Assembly (NCBI RefSeq): GCF_003601925.1
Contig: NZ_QZWH01000029.1
Location: 1-60,351, forward strand
Reading direction: 5' to 3'
DNA: 60,351 nucleotides
DNA from: Buttiauxella izardii
GTDB taxonomy: Bacteria; Pseudomonadota; Gammaproteobacteria; Enterobacterales; Enterobacteriaceae
A program made the translations under genes and the position numbers. Each line of letters opens with the position of its first letter. Within the stretch, counting starts at the first letter, position 1. The notes below the pieces were generated by a model. That model worked only from the letters and a program-made list of their open reading frames with translations, was not told the origin of the DNA and did no database searches. Shown piece after piece: positions 39,768 through 49,485 of the stretch.

Positions 39768-42191
39768 TTACTCTTCGGTGGCGATTTTGCTGATTGGTTG
39801 CTCGAGTACCATGGTCTGCGTCTGGCTCAGGCTAACACCCGCCGCGCGCAGCATTTTGAGGATTTCATACAGCAAGTCGCTGCGCGTTGAGCTCACCATG
39901 CGCGGGCTGTTTACATAGCCGGTTACGCTCAGCACGATGCCGGTTGGCCCCAGCTCTTTAAAGCTGACGGAAGGCTTCGGGTTTTCCAGAATCGATTCAT
40001 GCAGATTATAGGCTTCGAGCAATAAATTACGCACTTGCTCTGGGTCGATATCCAGCGGGAAGGTCAGGGCAATGGTTGCCACGCCTTGTGCATTGCCCAT
40101 CGTGGCGTTACGCACGTTCTGCGAAATGAGCTGCGAATTCGGCACGATGACCGTGGATTTGTCGCCTAACTGAATCTCGGTGGCGCGCACATTGATGCGA
40201 CGGATATCCCCTTCAACGCCGCTGATGCTCACTAAATCACCCACTTTCACCGGGCGCTCGGTTAACAGAATCAGGCCGGAGATAAAGTTCTTCACGATTT
40301 CCTGCAAGCCAAAACCGATACCCACCGACAGGGCGCTGACGATCCATGCCAGTTTGTTCCATTCAATGCCGAGCATCGAAAGGGTGAGCATGATAATCAG
40401 CACGTAGCCGACGTTGGTAAACAGCGTCACCAGCGAGGCACGCAGGCCGCGATCCATATTGGTTTTTGGCAGGAAATCATTGTCCAGCCAGCGGCGCGTG
40501 GAGCGCAGCACATACCAGCCGACCACCAGACACAGCACCGCATTAAGCGCATGTGCCGGGATGATGTTCATGCCTTCGAGGCCTTTTCCGCCCCACATAT
40601 CGGCAATCTTGGTCAGCAACTCCATCGGCGTCGTGGTGCCGAAAGTGCCGTTCAGCAGCGCTACGGCGGCCATTATGAGCAGCGTCGTTTTGCCTAGCGC
40701 GGAGAACAACGTTGCGGCAAGCGACAGGTGACGGTCATTCACACTCAACGTGCTTTTGAGGATTTTCCCGCTCTGGGTGGAAGGCGAGAATACCGCTTCA
40801 CACAAATCAACCACGAAATGAATCAGCAGATACAGGCTGGAAACCACCAGCCCAATCCACAGCAATTCGAAGGTGACGAAACGCGCCAGCGGGATGTAAC
40901 CAATCAGCAATGCCAGCAGGATGACGAACGCGGTGAGGCTGATGACCAGGTGAATCAGGCCCGCGACCGTTGAGCGGGCTTCGGTTTGCTCGCCATCGGC
41001 ACGCATTTTACGGCGGATACGGTTAACGCGAATCGGGGCGATTAAACAGTTCAGCGCCACCAGTAATGCGGAAAGACCATTACCAAAGAGCGTGGCGGCA
41101 ATACTCGCGCCGACCAGCGCGTTGAGTTGTTCAATAATGCCGAAGATAAAGATAAACGTTGCCAGCAAAATCGGGAATGTCGCCAGCGTTTTAGCGATGG
41201 GATCGGCAATGCCTGGCAGTCGCCAGGAAGGGTGGTTATTGGAGAGCAGTGCGATACCCAGCCCGGCGATCACCGCAGAAAAATAGGTGAGTTCAACTAA
41301 TTGCTCGGCAAATTCGTTGATCAACGCGGAGGTATCGGGCAGGCGAGTGAAGATATAACACAGCAACTGCATGCTGATGCCCAGCGTCAGCGTGGTGCTT
41401 AACGTGGTGAAACAAGCCAGGAAGCTGCGACGAAAACGCCCCTGCGGCAGCCAGCGCGGCAAAATCCAGTTCATTGGGCTATCCAGCCCACGGCGACCCA
41501 ATAGCCCAATGCCCAGCGCTAACAGCAAATAGATCCCGGTGCCCAGACGCCATTCTTCGCTCCACGCCTGGTCCCACGCGTTGCTAACCTGCGTACCAAA
41601 GTCCCCAAAACGTTCGGCGTCTTTATCGCTATAACTCACTACCGGCGACCAGAACTTTTCACCGAGAATACTGCCGGTGTTCAGCGCGATTTGCGTTTTC
41701 AGCGCGTCACGACGCAACCCGGAAATTTGTGACGACAGGTTTTGCGCGCCCACGGAAATCGCTTTCGTTTGCTCAATTTGGGTAGTGAGCAACGTTTTGC
41801 TGTTATTGAGCTGCTTGCGTTGGCTCACCACTTGCGGCGTTTCTGCCAGCGTGCCCGGCGCAGGGGCTGGCCCCAGAACATCAAGCTGCGCCTGAATTTG
41901 GGTTAATTGCGGAGCCAGCGCCACGGCGAGTTTGTCGGCTTCGCTCGCCAGCTTTTGCGCATCGTCGTTAAGACTGGTGAACTGCTTGTCCATTTTCGCG
42001 GCGGAGACGCGCTGTTTTAACGCATCCAGGCGTTTTTGCAACGCAGGCAGCGCGGTGCTGGCGTTGACCTTTGCAGGCTCTTCGGTGGCAGTTTGTCCTG
42101 TAGAATCATCAGCATGTGATATCAAAGGAGTCAATATCAGGCAGGACAATAATGCCAACAACAAAGGCATTTTTAACATTTTTTGTATCAT
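39768..42191 (-). CDS. Large MscS-family mechanosensitive channel with DUF3772 region
   Basis: The 807-residue protein has a signal peptide (cleavage near SHADD), a long periplasmic helical region rich in coiled-coil pattern (about 30-200, including LQKRLDALKQRVSAAKMDKQF, a DUF3772-like domain), around eleven membrane helices, and a C-terminal MscS module: the pore-helix segment SVGIGFGLQEIVKNFISGLILL and the beta domain VGDLVSISGVEGDIRRINVRATEIQLGDKSTVIVPNSQLI. It should act as an osmotic safety valve in the inner membrane. It is neither MscK nor MscM by length and resembles the YbiO size class. It is monocistronic or leads into the secreted-protein gene. Confidence 0.85.
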   Translation of the reverse strand: MIQKMLKMPLLLALLSCLILTPLISHADDSTGQTATEEPAKVNASTALPALQKRLDALKQRVSAAKMDKQFTSLNDDAQKLASEADKLAVALAPQLTQIQAQLDVLGPAPAPGTLAETPQVVSQRKQLNNSKTLLTTQIEQTKAISVGAQNLSSQISGLRRDALKTQIALNTGSILGEKFWSPVVSYSDKDAERFGDFGTQVSNAWDQAWSEEWRLGTGIYLLLALGIGLLGRRGLDSPMNWILPRWLPQGRFRRSFLACFTTLSTTLTLGISMQLLCYIFTRLPDTSALINEFAEQLVELTYFSAVIAGLGIALLSNNHPSWRLPGIADPIAKTLATFPILLATFIFIFGIIEQLNALVGASIAATLFGNGLSALLVALNCLIAPIRVNRIRRKMRADGEQTEARSTVAGLIHLVISLTAFVILLALLIGYIPLARFVTFELLWIGLVVSSLYLLIHFVVDLCEAVFSPSTQSGKILKSTLSVNDRHLSLAATLFSALGKTTLLIMAAVALLNGTFGTTTPMELLTKIADMWGGKGLEGMNIIPAHALNAVLCLVVGWYVLRSTRRWLDNDFLPKTNMDRGLRASLVTLFTNVGYVLIIMLTLSMLGIEWNKLAWIVSALSVGIGFGLQEIVKNFISGLILLTERPVKVGDLVSISGVEGDIRRINVRATEIQLGDKSTVIVPNSQLISQNVRNATMGNAQGVATIALTFPLDIDPEQVRNLLLEAYNLHESILENPKPSVSFKELGPTGIVLSVTGYVNSPRMVSSTRSDLLYEILKMLRAAGVSLSQTQTMVLEQPISKIATEE

Positions 42192-42630
42192 CAGGATCGA
42201 TCCAGTGAATCAATAATTTAACGGCTTAAAAACATTGGCTAAGAATATCTGTTATTCGCCCGGAATGTACCAGGTTTTATCTGTACTCGTCATACTCCAG
42301 GCCGCCTCTTTGTTGGCTACGCTCACTCTCCACAGACACTTCCTTTTGGGAGTGGTTCTTTTGTCGCCACTATTTCTTAGGCGTTAATAAGACATTCCTT
42401 AGGCATGATAAAGGTTTGGTACATGTTATTAAATGTGTATTTAACTTAAATTATCCCCCGTCGAAGATATTGGGATTTAAATGAAAATCACAATCTCGCT
42501 GATAACGATAAATAAATATCTCCACAGGGAATGAGGGGAGGGAATAGGCTGCCTATGGCCTCGGTTATTTACTGGAATAATGAAGGATGCATTATTCAAA
42601 CAGGGTATTTTGATAATAAAAGGAATCTCA
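42192..42630. other. Intergenic region upstream of fimA
   Basis: This stretch of 439 bp holds no credible gene. It must include the promoters of the channel gene (left) and the fim operon (right). Around 42281-42330 the sequence TACTCGTCATACTCCAGGCC followed by GTTGGCTACGCTCACTC resembles one half of a palindromic repeat common in Enterobacteriaceae, here without its other half. No invertible fimS-like element with paired 9-bp repeats and no recombinase gene was seen. An AAAGGA ribosome-binding site precedes fimA. Confidence 0.5.
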
Positions 42631-43182
42631 ATGAAATTCAGCAAAATTGCATCTACTTTGGTTGCGGGTATTGCATTAGTGAGCGGCGCAGCACAAGCCG
42701 ATGCGGTCACTGTTAATGGCGGAACTATTCACTTTAAAGGTGAACTGGTGAATGCAGCCTGCGCAGTCAGCACTCAGTCTTCCGATCAGACGGTGAAATT
42801 GGGCCAGTACCGCACTGCGGCATTTACTAAAGTGGGCGATACCTCCGCTCAGATTCCATTCACTATCGTGCTTAATGATTGCGATACATCTGTTTCAACC
42901 CTGGCTTCCGTCTCCTTCTCTGGCCAGACTGATGCCACCGATCCTACGCTGCTGGCGATTAACTCGGGTGACAACAGCACCACAGCAGGCGGCGTGGGTA
43001 TCCAGATTCTGGACAACAAATCTAAAGTGCTGACCCCGGATGGCGCAGTATTCTCCACCGCGCAGACTCTGATTGATGGCACTAACACCTTGCCGTTTAC
43101 CGCGCGTTATAAATCTACCGCAGCGGTTGCAACAGCCGGTCAGGCGAATGCAGACGCCACCTTCGTCATGAAATACGAATAA
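42631..43182 (+). CDS. fimA: Type 1 fimbrial major subunit FimA
   Basis: The 183-residue precursor has a signal peptide (cleavage near AQA-DAV, residue 23), the pilin disulfide cysteines Cys44 and Cys84, the donor-strand N-terminal extension ([15 protein letters not shown]), the [10 protein letters not shown] motif and a penultimate tyrosine (KYE). These are the marks of a chaperone-usher pilin of the type 1 group. The ATG at 42631 has AAAGGA a few bases upstream; the frame is open from 42580. It is the first gene of the fimACDHF operon, and two hairpins follow it that should lower expression of downstream genes. Confidence 0.93.
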   Translation: MKFSKIASTLVAGIALVSGAAQADAVTVNGGTIHFKGELVNAACAVSTQSSDQTVKLGQYRTAAFTKVGDTSAQIPFTIVLNDCDTSVSTLASVSFSGQTDATDPTLLAINSGDNSTTAGGVGIQILDNKSKVLTPDGAVFSTAQTLIDGTNTLPFTARYKSTAAVATAGQANADATFVMKYE

Positions 43183-43187
43183 TAAAA

Positions 43188-43286
43188 ACCTCAAAAATGA
43201 GGTATGAGACTGATGACAAACCCCGTATCCACCCTACAAAACCCGTTCATCAATCTTAATCTAAAGCCTCAGCAATGAGGCTTCAT
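43188..43286 (+). terminator. Two hairpins in the fimA-fimC gap (attenuator or RNA processing)
   Basis: ACCTCA (43188-43193) pairs with TGAGGT (43198-43203) around an AAAA loop, directly after the fimA stop. A second hairpin, AAGCCTCA (43264-43271) with TGAGGCTT (43276-43283) around a GCAA tetraloop, follows. Neither has a long T run, which would allow partial read-through into fimC. Confidence 0.65.
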
Positions 43287-43340
43287 TTATTAATTCATTA
43301 TTGCTGAAGTTAAACAGAGAAATAATGATGGTGCCGTGTA

Positions 43341-44036
43341 ATGACGACTTTATTTAAACAAGGCTCGGCCATAATGCTGTGCCTGTTAATGCTGGGCTTT
43401 AATGTACAAGCGGCCGGAGGCATTGCTCTGGGTGCAACTCGGGTTATTTATCCTGCTGAGGCAAAACAAACCTCACTCTCAATTAAAAATAGCGACAATA
43501 AAGAACGCTATCTTGTGAACTCGTGGATTGAAAATAACCAGGGCGTGAAAGATAAAACGTTTATTGTAACGCCGCCGCTATTTGTCAGCGAACCCTCAAG
43601 TGAAAACACGCTGCGCATTATTTACGCCGGGCCGCCGTTGCCAACTGACCGCGAGACGATTTACTGGATGAACGTGAAAGCGATTCCTTCGGTCGATAAA
43701 GATAACCTCGAAGGCAGCAACGTGCTGCAACTGGCGATTTTGTCGCGCATCAAGCTGTTTGTGCGCCCTAAAAACCTGCAAATGCAGCCAGAAGAAGCGG
43801 CAAAACAACTGCGCTTTAGCCGTAGCGGCGGGCAGTTGAGCATTCACAATCCTTCTCCCTATTACGTCAGCACCGTCAATCTAAAAATCGGCAACGAAAA
43901 ACTCGCCAATACCATGGTCGCGCCAAAAAGCGTATCGCAGGTGACGGTTCCCGCAGGCCTGAAAGGCGCTATCTCCTTCCAGACGGTGAATGACTACGGT
44001 GCGGTCACGCCGGTGCAAGCGGGCGTAATGCAGTAA
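43341..44036 (+). CDS. fimC: Fimbrial periplasmic chaperone FimC
   Basis: FimC-type chaperones fold pilins in the periplasm by donating a beta strand. The 231-residue precursor has a signal peptide (cleavage near VQA), then the immunoglobulin-like domains with [24 protein letters not shown], the conserved [12 protein letters not shown] and LRIIY strand, and [10 protein letters not shown], the family signature. The start has only a weak ribosome-binding site, consistent with coupling to the upstream transcript. It lies 158 bp after fimA; no fimI gene intervenes, unlike in E. coli and Salmonella. Confidence 0.92.
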   Translation: MTTLFKQGSAIMLCLLMLGFNVQAAGGIALGATRVIYPAEAKQTSLSIKNSDNKERYLVNSWIENNQGVKDKTFIVTPPLFVSEPSSENTLRIIYAGPPLPTDRETIYWMNVKAIPSVDKDNLEGSNVLQLAILSRIKLFVRPKNLQMQPEEAAKQLRFSRSGGQLSIHNPSPYYVSTVNLKIGNEKLANTMVAPKSVSQVTVPAGLKGAISFQTVNDYGAVTPVQAGVMQ

Positions 44037-44070
44037 TGCAGGTGATCTGCACAATAAGGATACCTGGCAG

Positions 44071-46638
44071 ATGAACAATAAGTCAGTCACCCCGCTTGCG
44101 GCGATGATAATGGCAGCCCTCTGGCCCGGAATAAGTTCAGCTGAAAGCTACTTTAACCCTGGGTTTTTATCGGCAGAAGACGCCGCCGTGGCGGATTTAT
44201 CACGTTTCGAAAAAGGCAGCCACCAGGCTCCGGGCGAATATCGCGTGGATATCTGGCGTAACGATGAATTTATCGCCACTCAGGATATCCGTTTCATTGC
44301 CAGCGACGCCAAAAGCGGAAAAGCCACATCAAGCGGGCTGGTGCCGTGTCTGGACACTGAGTGGCTCAAACGCCTCGGCTTAAATATGCTCGCTTATCCT
44401 CAACTGGCGAAGTTTAAGGCCGGTGAATGTGTGCCGATGGCAACGCTTATCCCTGATTCCGAAACCCACTTTGATTTTGCCAAATTACGCCTTGATATCA
44501 GCTTGCCGCAGGCGTCGCTGCTCAACAGCGCACGGGGTTATATTCCCCCGAACCAGTGGGACGAGGGGATCCCCGCCGCACTGCTGAACTACGGCTTTAC
44601 CGGCAACCATGGCAGTTCTGACGATAACTATTATTTAAGCCTGCAAAGCGGCCTGAACTATGGGCCGTGGCGATTGCGTAACAGCGGCGCCTGGAGCTAC
44701 AGCCGGGGTGATGATTACCGAACCAGCCACTGGAACAACATCAGCACCTACGCGCAGCGCACGATTATCCCGCTCAAAAGCGAGCTGGTGATGGGCGACA
44801 GCAATACCGGCAGCGACGTGTTCGACAGTCTCGGTTTTCGCGGCGCACGGCTTTATTCGGCGGATAATATGTATCCCGACAGCCTGCAAGGCTACGCGCC
44901 CACGGTGCGCGGTATCGCCCGCACTAACGCCAAAATCACCATCCGCCAGAACGGCTTTGTGATTTACCAAAGCTACGTTTCGCCGGGTGCGTTTGTGATT
45001 AGTGACCTCAACCCGACCTCGTCCAGTGGCGATCTCGACGTGACGCTCGAAGAGAAAGACGGCACGCAGCAAAAATATACCGTGCCGTACTCCACCGTTC
45101 CGTTGTTACAGCGTGAAGGGCGGGTGAAATTCGACGTTGTGGCCGGGGATTTCCGCAGCGGCAGCGACCAGCAAACTACGCCATTCTTCACCCAGGCCAC
45201 GCTGGTGGCCGGTTTACGCGATGGCTATACCGTTTATGGCGGCACGCAGCTTGCTGAAGATTACACCGCGCTGGCAATGGGCGCGGGCAAAAACCTCGGC
45301 GAATGGGGAGCCATTTCGATGGATGTCACCCACGCCCGCAGTCGGCTGGCGGATGACAGCGAACATCAGGGCCAGTCACTGCGCTTCCTCTACGCCAAAT
45401 CCCTCAGCGATTACGGCACCAACTTCCAGTTGCTGGGCTACCGCTATTCCACGCGCGGCTTTTATACGCTCGACGAAGTGGCATACAAAAATATCGAAGG
45501 CTATGAATACGCCGATGAAGCAGACGGCGGCGGCAAAAATGAGCCGGTGGTGCAGAGCTACCACAATTTGCGCTACAGCAAGCGCGGGCGTTTTCAAGTC
45601 AACGTTTCTCAATCGCTGGGGGATTACGGCTCGCTCTACCTTTCCGGTAGCCAGCAAACATACTGGGAAACCAATCAAAACAACACCTGGTATCAGACCG
45701 GCTATGCCAGCGGCTGGCGCGGCATAAGCTATTCGCTTTCGATGTCCTGGAGCAAATCCGTCGGGATTTCCGGCAACGATCGCATTATGGCTTTCAACCT
45801 TTCCGTGCCGTTCAGCACCTTGTTGGGGCATGGATATTCGCGCACCAGCACCCTTGATCGCGCGTATGCCACCTTTGCCGCCAGCAATAATTCTGATGGC
45901 GACGCCACGATGCAAGCCGGGATCGGCGGCACGTTACTGGAAGGGCGCAATCTCAACTACAGCGTGACTCAGGGCCATAGCGATACCAACGGATACAGCG
46001 GAAGTGCGAATGCCAACTGGCAGGCGACTTACGGCACGCTCGGTCTGGGCTACAACTATGACCGCGATCAGCATGATTTCAACTGGCAGGCGTCCGGCGG
46101 AGTTATCGGGCACGCAGATGGCGTCACTTTTAGCCAGCCGCTTGGCGACACCAACGTGTTAATCAAAGCACCGGGAGCCAGCGGTGTCAGCGTCGAAAAT
46201 CAGACCGGAGTGAGAACCGACTGGCGAGGTTATGCGGTGATGCCGTACGCCACGGTTTATCGCTACAACCGCATCGCGCTCGATACCAACACCATGGATA
46301 ACCACACCGACATTGAAAACAACGTCAGCAGCGTGGTGCCGACGGATGGCGCAGTTGTCCGTGCGGAATTTAAGGCGCGAATAGGCGTGCGAGCCATTAT
46401 TACCGTCACGCGAGCCGGGCGTGCGGTGCCGTTCGGTTCCGTGGTGCGCGAAGAAACTAGCGGGGTCACCAGCATGGTTGGGGACGAAGGGCAAATCTAT
46501 CTCAGCGGCTTGCCGCTTAAGGGAAAACTACTCGTTCAGTGGGGCGATGGCAAAGGGTCACAGTGTCTTGCGCCGTATACCTTGTCGCCGGAAAGCCTGT
46601 CTCAGGCGGTTGTCGTGGCGAGCGCGACCTGCTCATAA
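44071..46638 (+). CDS. fimD: Fimbrial outer-membrane usher FimD
   Basis: The usher is the outer-membrane assembly pore for the pilus. The 855-residue precursor has a signal peptide (cleavage near SSA-ES), the N-terminal substrate-binding domain ([23 protein letters not shown]), a long beta barrel with an internal plug domain, and two C-terminal domains ending in a cysteine pair ([10 protein letters not shown] ... ATCS). The N-terminal motif is close to FimD. It is 34 bp downstream of fimC and 19 bp upstream of fimH. Confidence 0.94.
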   Translation: MNNKSVTPLAAMIMAALWPGISSAESYFNPGFLSAEDAAVADLSRFEKGSHQAPGEYRVDIWRNDEFIATQDIRFIASDAKSGKATSSGLVPCLDTEWLKRLGLNMLAYPQLAKFKAGECVPMATLIPDSETHFDFAKLRLDISLPQASLLNSARGYIPPNQWDEGIPAALLNYGFTGNHGSSDDNYYLSLQSGLNYGPWRLRNSGAWSYSRGDDYRTSHWNNISTYAQRTIIPLKSELVMGDSNTGSDVFDSLGFRGARLYSADNMYPDSLQGYAPTVRGIARTNAKITIRQNGFVIYQSYVSPGAFVISDLNPTSSSGDLDVTLEEKDGTQQKYTVPYSTVPLLQREGRVKFDVVAGDFRSGSDQQTTPFFTQATLVAGLRDGYTVYGGTQLAEDYTALAMGAGKNLGEWGAISMDVTHARSRLADDSEHQGQSLRFLYAKSLSDYGTNFQLLGYRYSTRGFYTLDEVAYKNIEGYEYADEADGGGKNEPVVQSYHNLRYSKRGRFQVNVSQSLGDYGSLYLSGSQQTYWETNQNNTWYQTGYASGWRGISYSLSMSWSKSVGISGNDRIMAFNLSVPFSTLLGHGYSRTSTLDRAYATFAASNNSDGDATMQAGIGGTLLEGRNLNYSVTQGHSDTNGYSGSANANWQATYGTLGLGYNYDRDQHDFNWQASGGVIGHADGVTFSQPLGDTNVLIKAPGASGVSVENQTGVRTDWRGYAVMPYATVYRYNRIALDTNTMDNHTDIENNVSSVVPTDGAVVRAEFKARIGVRAIITVTRAGRAVPFGSVVREETSGVTSMVGDEGQIYLSGLPLKGKLLVQWGDGKGSQCLAPYTLSPESLSQAVVVASATCS

Positions 46639-46657
46639 AATTTTCAGGGATCTGTTT

Positions 46658-47662
46658 ATGAAATTGATGACATTTTTAGCGGGATCGATGCTGTTGACTT
46701 GCACCTTCCCCGCGTTTGCCACGGTCTGCAAAAACTCCAACGGGGTGCCGACGGATATTTTTTACGATTTGTCGGATGTCTTCACCAGTGAAAACAATAA
46801 CGTCGGGCAAATTATTACCCTGGCGGCGAAATCAGGCTGGGTGGGTGTGAATGCCACTTGCCCGGCAGGAACCCAGGGCAACACCACCATGCGTAGCTAC
46901 GTGACTTCGCTTCCGGTGCAGGAAACCATCGGCGGCTATAAATACATGAAACTCAATGACTATCTAGAAGGGGCGATGAGTATTACGGACAGTTATGCCG
47001 GGCAGTTTTACCCGCCACGCAATTACATTCAGATGGGAAGTGACAGCGCTGTTTCTAAACAGCAGCCTTTTGGCGTTCAGGACTCGAAGCTAATTTTTAA
47101 GCTCAAAGTGACGCGCAAATTTATCAATATGGTGCCGATCCCCAGGCAAACCATGTTTACGGTGTATGTCACCACGCGAAACACCGACCCGCTGACCACG
47201 CCGGTTTATACCATCAGCTACAGCGGCAAAATCGAAGTGCCACAAAACTGTGAGATTAACGCCGGGCAAATCGTCGAATTTGATTTCGGGGATATTGGCG
47301 CATCGTTGTTTAGCCAGGCGGGAGCGGGGAATCGCCCGCAAGGCGTGACGCCGCAGAGCAAAACGGTCGCCATAAAATGCACCAATGTGGCGGCACAGGC
47401 TTATCTATCGCTGCGCCTGGAGGCGGAAAAAGCGTCCGGCAAAATGATGGTATCGAACAATAACGATCTCGGGTTTATCGTTGCCGACAGTACCGGGCAA
47501 CCGCTGACGCCCAATGATCTCAGTAGCAAAATCAAGTTCCAACTTGATGATGCCGCTACGGCGCAAGTGGGTATACGCGCCTGGCCGGTGAGCGTCACCG
47601 GCAACAAACCTGCGGAAGGGCCATTCAGCACGCGGGGTTACTTGCGGGTGGATTATGACTAA
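46658..47662 (+). CDS. fimH: Type 1 fimbrial tip adhesin FimH, Salmonella type
   Basis: The 334-residue precursor matches Salmonella FimH nearly throughout as I remember it, including NSNGVPTDIFYDLSDVFTS, SGWVGVNATCPAG, FGDIGASLFSQAGAGNRPQG and GPFSTRGYLRVDYD. It has a signal peptide to about residue 21, an N-terminal lectin domain (about 22-180) and a C-terminal pilin domain. This adhesin type binds mannose-containing glycans on host cells. The ATG at 46658 follows the usher stop by 19 bp; an open frame from 46421 runs through the usher gene and is not used. It overlaps fimF by eight bases. Confidence 0.93.
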   Translation: MKLMTFLAGSMLLTCTFPAFATVCKNSNGVPTDIFYDLSDVFTSENNNVGQIITLAAKSGWVGVNATCPAGTQGNTTMRSYVTSLPVQETIGGYKYMKLNDYLEGAMSITDSYAGQFYPPRNYIQMGSDSAVSKQQPFGVQDSKLIFKLKVTRKFINMVPIPRQTMFTVYVTTRNTDPLTTPVYTISYSGKIEVPQNCEINAGQIVEFDFGDIGASLFSQAGAGNRPQGVTPQSKTVAIKCTNVAAQAYLSLRLEAEKASGKMMVSNNNDLGFIVADSTGQPLTPNDLSSKIKFQLDDAATAQVGIRAWPVSVTGNKPAEGPFSTRGYLRVDYD

Positions 47663-48188
47663 AAAATCATTCGGGACTCTGGTGCGGGTTTTATTGCTGA
47701 CTAGCGGCATGGTGAATTACGCACAAGCGGGCTCTTCGCTCGGTGAAGTGAATATCGAACTGCGTGGAAACGTGGTGGATTTCAGCTGTTATGTAGAAAT
47801 CGGCGACGAAAACAAAACGGTGCAACTCGGGCGCTGGCCGACAAAAGAGCTGCGTACCGTAGGCAGTACGACCCAAAGCATGCCATTCACCTTAAAGCTG
47901 AACGGTTGCCCTCCGGGAGCGGCATCGATTACTTTTTCTGGCAAACAAGCCGCTGGTAACCCCGGATTACTGGGGCTGAACGACAGCAGTGGGGCGACAA
48001 ACGTGGCTATCGAATTGCGCGATAAAGACAAAACGCCATTGCCGCTAGAGCAGGCAAGTCAGGACGTGGCGGTCGATGCCAACGGCAATGCGGTATTAAA
48101 CTTCTTTGCTAATTACATCGCGCTGGCGGATAACCCGCAGGCAGGGCAGGCGAATGCCGATGCGACTTTTATGATCAATTATTATTAG
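47655..48188 (+). CDS. fimF: Minor fimbrial subunit FimF
   Basis: The 177-residue precursor has a signal peptide (cleavage near AQA), pilin cysteines Cys45 and Cys85, the [16 protein letters not shown]-terminal strand and the N-terminal extension for donor-strand exchange. It should join the adhesin to the pilus shaft, as FimF does in Salmonella. It overlaps fimH by eight bases and ends the fim structural operon, followed by a terminator. Confidence 0.9.
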   Translation: MTKKSFGTLVRVLLLTSGMVNYAQAGSSLGEVNIELRGNVVDFSCYVEIGDENKTVQLGRWPTKELRTVGSTTQSMPFTLKLNGCPPGAASITFSGKQAAGNPGLLGLNDSSGATNVAIELRDKDKTPLPLEQASQDVAVDANGNAVLNFFANYIALADNPQAGQANADATFMINYY

Positions 48189-48210
48189 TTTGCCAGGAAG
48201 TATCTCAAGG

Positions 48211-48249
48211 GCATTAAAAAACCGGGGCAAGATCCCGGTTTTTTAATGC
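48211..48249. terminator. Perfect bidirectional terminator between fimF and fimZ
   Basis: GCATTAAAAAACCGGG (48211-48226) and its exact reverse complement (48234-48249) form a 16-bp stem with a 7-base loop; both ends include A/T runs. It ends transcripts of the fim operon (plus) and fimZ (minus). Confidence 0.9.
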
Positions 48250-48263
48250 CAACTGTGATGCGT

Positions 48264-48896
48264 CTATAATAATTCTTTTACGCGTGCGTAATCGATAAGC
48301 TCGACAATAGAAGTGACATGCAGTTTTGAAAATATATTTGATTTATGCGCACTGATGGTTTTGTTACTGAGCAGCAATTGCTCGGCAATCTCCTTATTAG
48401 ACAGGCCATTCGCCAGATAACGTAATACGGTTATCTCTCTATTAGACAATGGCATATCATTGGTGGCTCCTTTACGTGAACCCGCGTTACTGATTAATTC
48501 CAGTGTTTCAGAAGGGAAGAAAGAATACCCCGAAAGCAGCATTTCGACCGCATGATAGATATCTTCCTGTTCCTTCCTTTTGCTAACAAAACCATTTGCG
48601 CCAGCCTGAATAGCACGCCCTGCATAAAATCGCTCAGATTTTGATGATAAGAAAAGTATGCGAGTGTCTGCTTGTATGCTTTTGATTCGCTTTAATAAAG
48701 TAAAGCCGTCGATAGACGGTAGCTCAATATCCAGAATCACTAAATCGACAGAATGGGTGCGCATATAGTTAATCACCTCCCGGCTATCGTCCGTTTTCAT
48801 AACAACATCAATATTTTTATTTTTCTGTAGCAGAACTTCTATCGACATTCTGACAATAGGGTGTTCGTCCATAATAATGACGGATGCAGGTTTCAT
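48264..48896 (-). CDS. fimZ: Fimbrial response regulator FimZ
   Basis: FimZ activates fimA transcription in Salmonella and affects motility. From the ATG at 48896 the protein has 210 residues, as in E. coli and Salmonella FimZ, starting MKPASVIIMDEHPIVRMSIEVLLQKN. The receiver domain carries phosphorylation site Asp56 (VILDIELP); the C-terminal LuxR-type HTH contains LSNREITVLRYLANGLSNKEIAEQLLLSNKTISAHKSNI. The frame is open 25 codons farther upstream, without support. It is convergent with the fim operon. Its upstream gap of 589 bp has direct repeats that may be binding sites. Confidence 0.94.
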   Translation of the reverse strand: MKPASVIIMDEHPIVRMSIEVLLQKNKNIDVVMKTDDSREVINYMRTHSVDLVILDIELPSIDGFTLLKRIKSIQADTRILFLSSKSERFYAGRAIQAGANGFVSKRKEQEDIYHAVEMLLSGYSFFPSETLELISNAGSRKGATNDMPLSNREITVLRYLANGLSNKEIAEQLLLSNKTISAHKSNIFSKLHVTSIVELIDYARVKELL

Positions 48897-49485
48897 ATTC
48901 TTGCCTCGGTTTTGAGAAACACATCGCATTGACACAGATTCACTGGCTGTGAAAGCAGCGAAACTATTCACTGATGAGGTTTTTATATTGTATGCAAGAT
49001 GTTTCCTTGAACTTAAAACAGTCCTTCAAATTTACTATTCCATAGCAGATTTGTGCGTTACAAAAGGAATTATTTCATGAGCTAAATGAATGTTTCATAT
49101 TAGCTAAATGAATGATTGGATTATACAGCCATATTATTTCAGAGAAAGGCTACAGTTTTCTCCAGGCAATAATGCGATGATCAAATTCTAATTAAATTGG
49201 TTAATTATTTGTTATTTGGGTAATGCGCCTGTGTTAAGTTAAATGAATGGCAAAAAAGCGCGTTTTGAATATAAAGAATAGTATGAAATCTTAAATGTTT
49301 CTTAATTGTTATGCATAACATGGAATCATTGCATGATTTATCCCGTGAAAGCGGCAGAGCCAGCGGGAAACTCAGTTTCCAGGAATAGTTGTAATTGTGA
49401 ATCAATTGATCTGTTTTAACAAAATTTAAACAATGAAAATAGGCAATTTCTTACGCTTCACTTGAAAGCGTGATATTCAGCGCGG
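48897..49485. promoter_or_regulatory. AT-rich fimZ upstream region with 22-bp-phased direct repeats
   Basis: The gap contains no convincing gene. GCTAAATGAATG occurs at 49081-49092 and 49103-49114, exactly 22 bp apart, and the variant GTTAAATGAATG at 49238-49249. They lie upstream of fimZ, which is read leftward, and are candidate operator sites. GGAAACT/AGTTTCC (49366-49372 and 49374-49380) forms a small hairpin, and CGCTT/AAGCG at 49454-49470 is a possible transcript end for the next gene on the minus strand. Confidence 0.5.

Noticed and set aside
42192-42630. fimS-type invertible promoter
   Set aside because: No pair of inverted 9-bp repeats flanking a promoter was found, and no fimB/fimE recombinase gene is in the window.
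49205-49405. 66-residue minus-strand ORF in the fimZ upstream gap
   Set aside because: AT-rich with no ribosome-binding site or recognisable features; likely chance.
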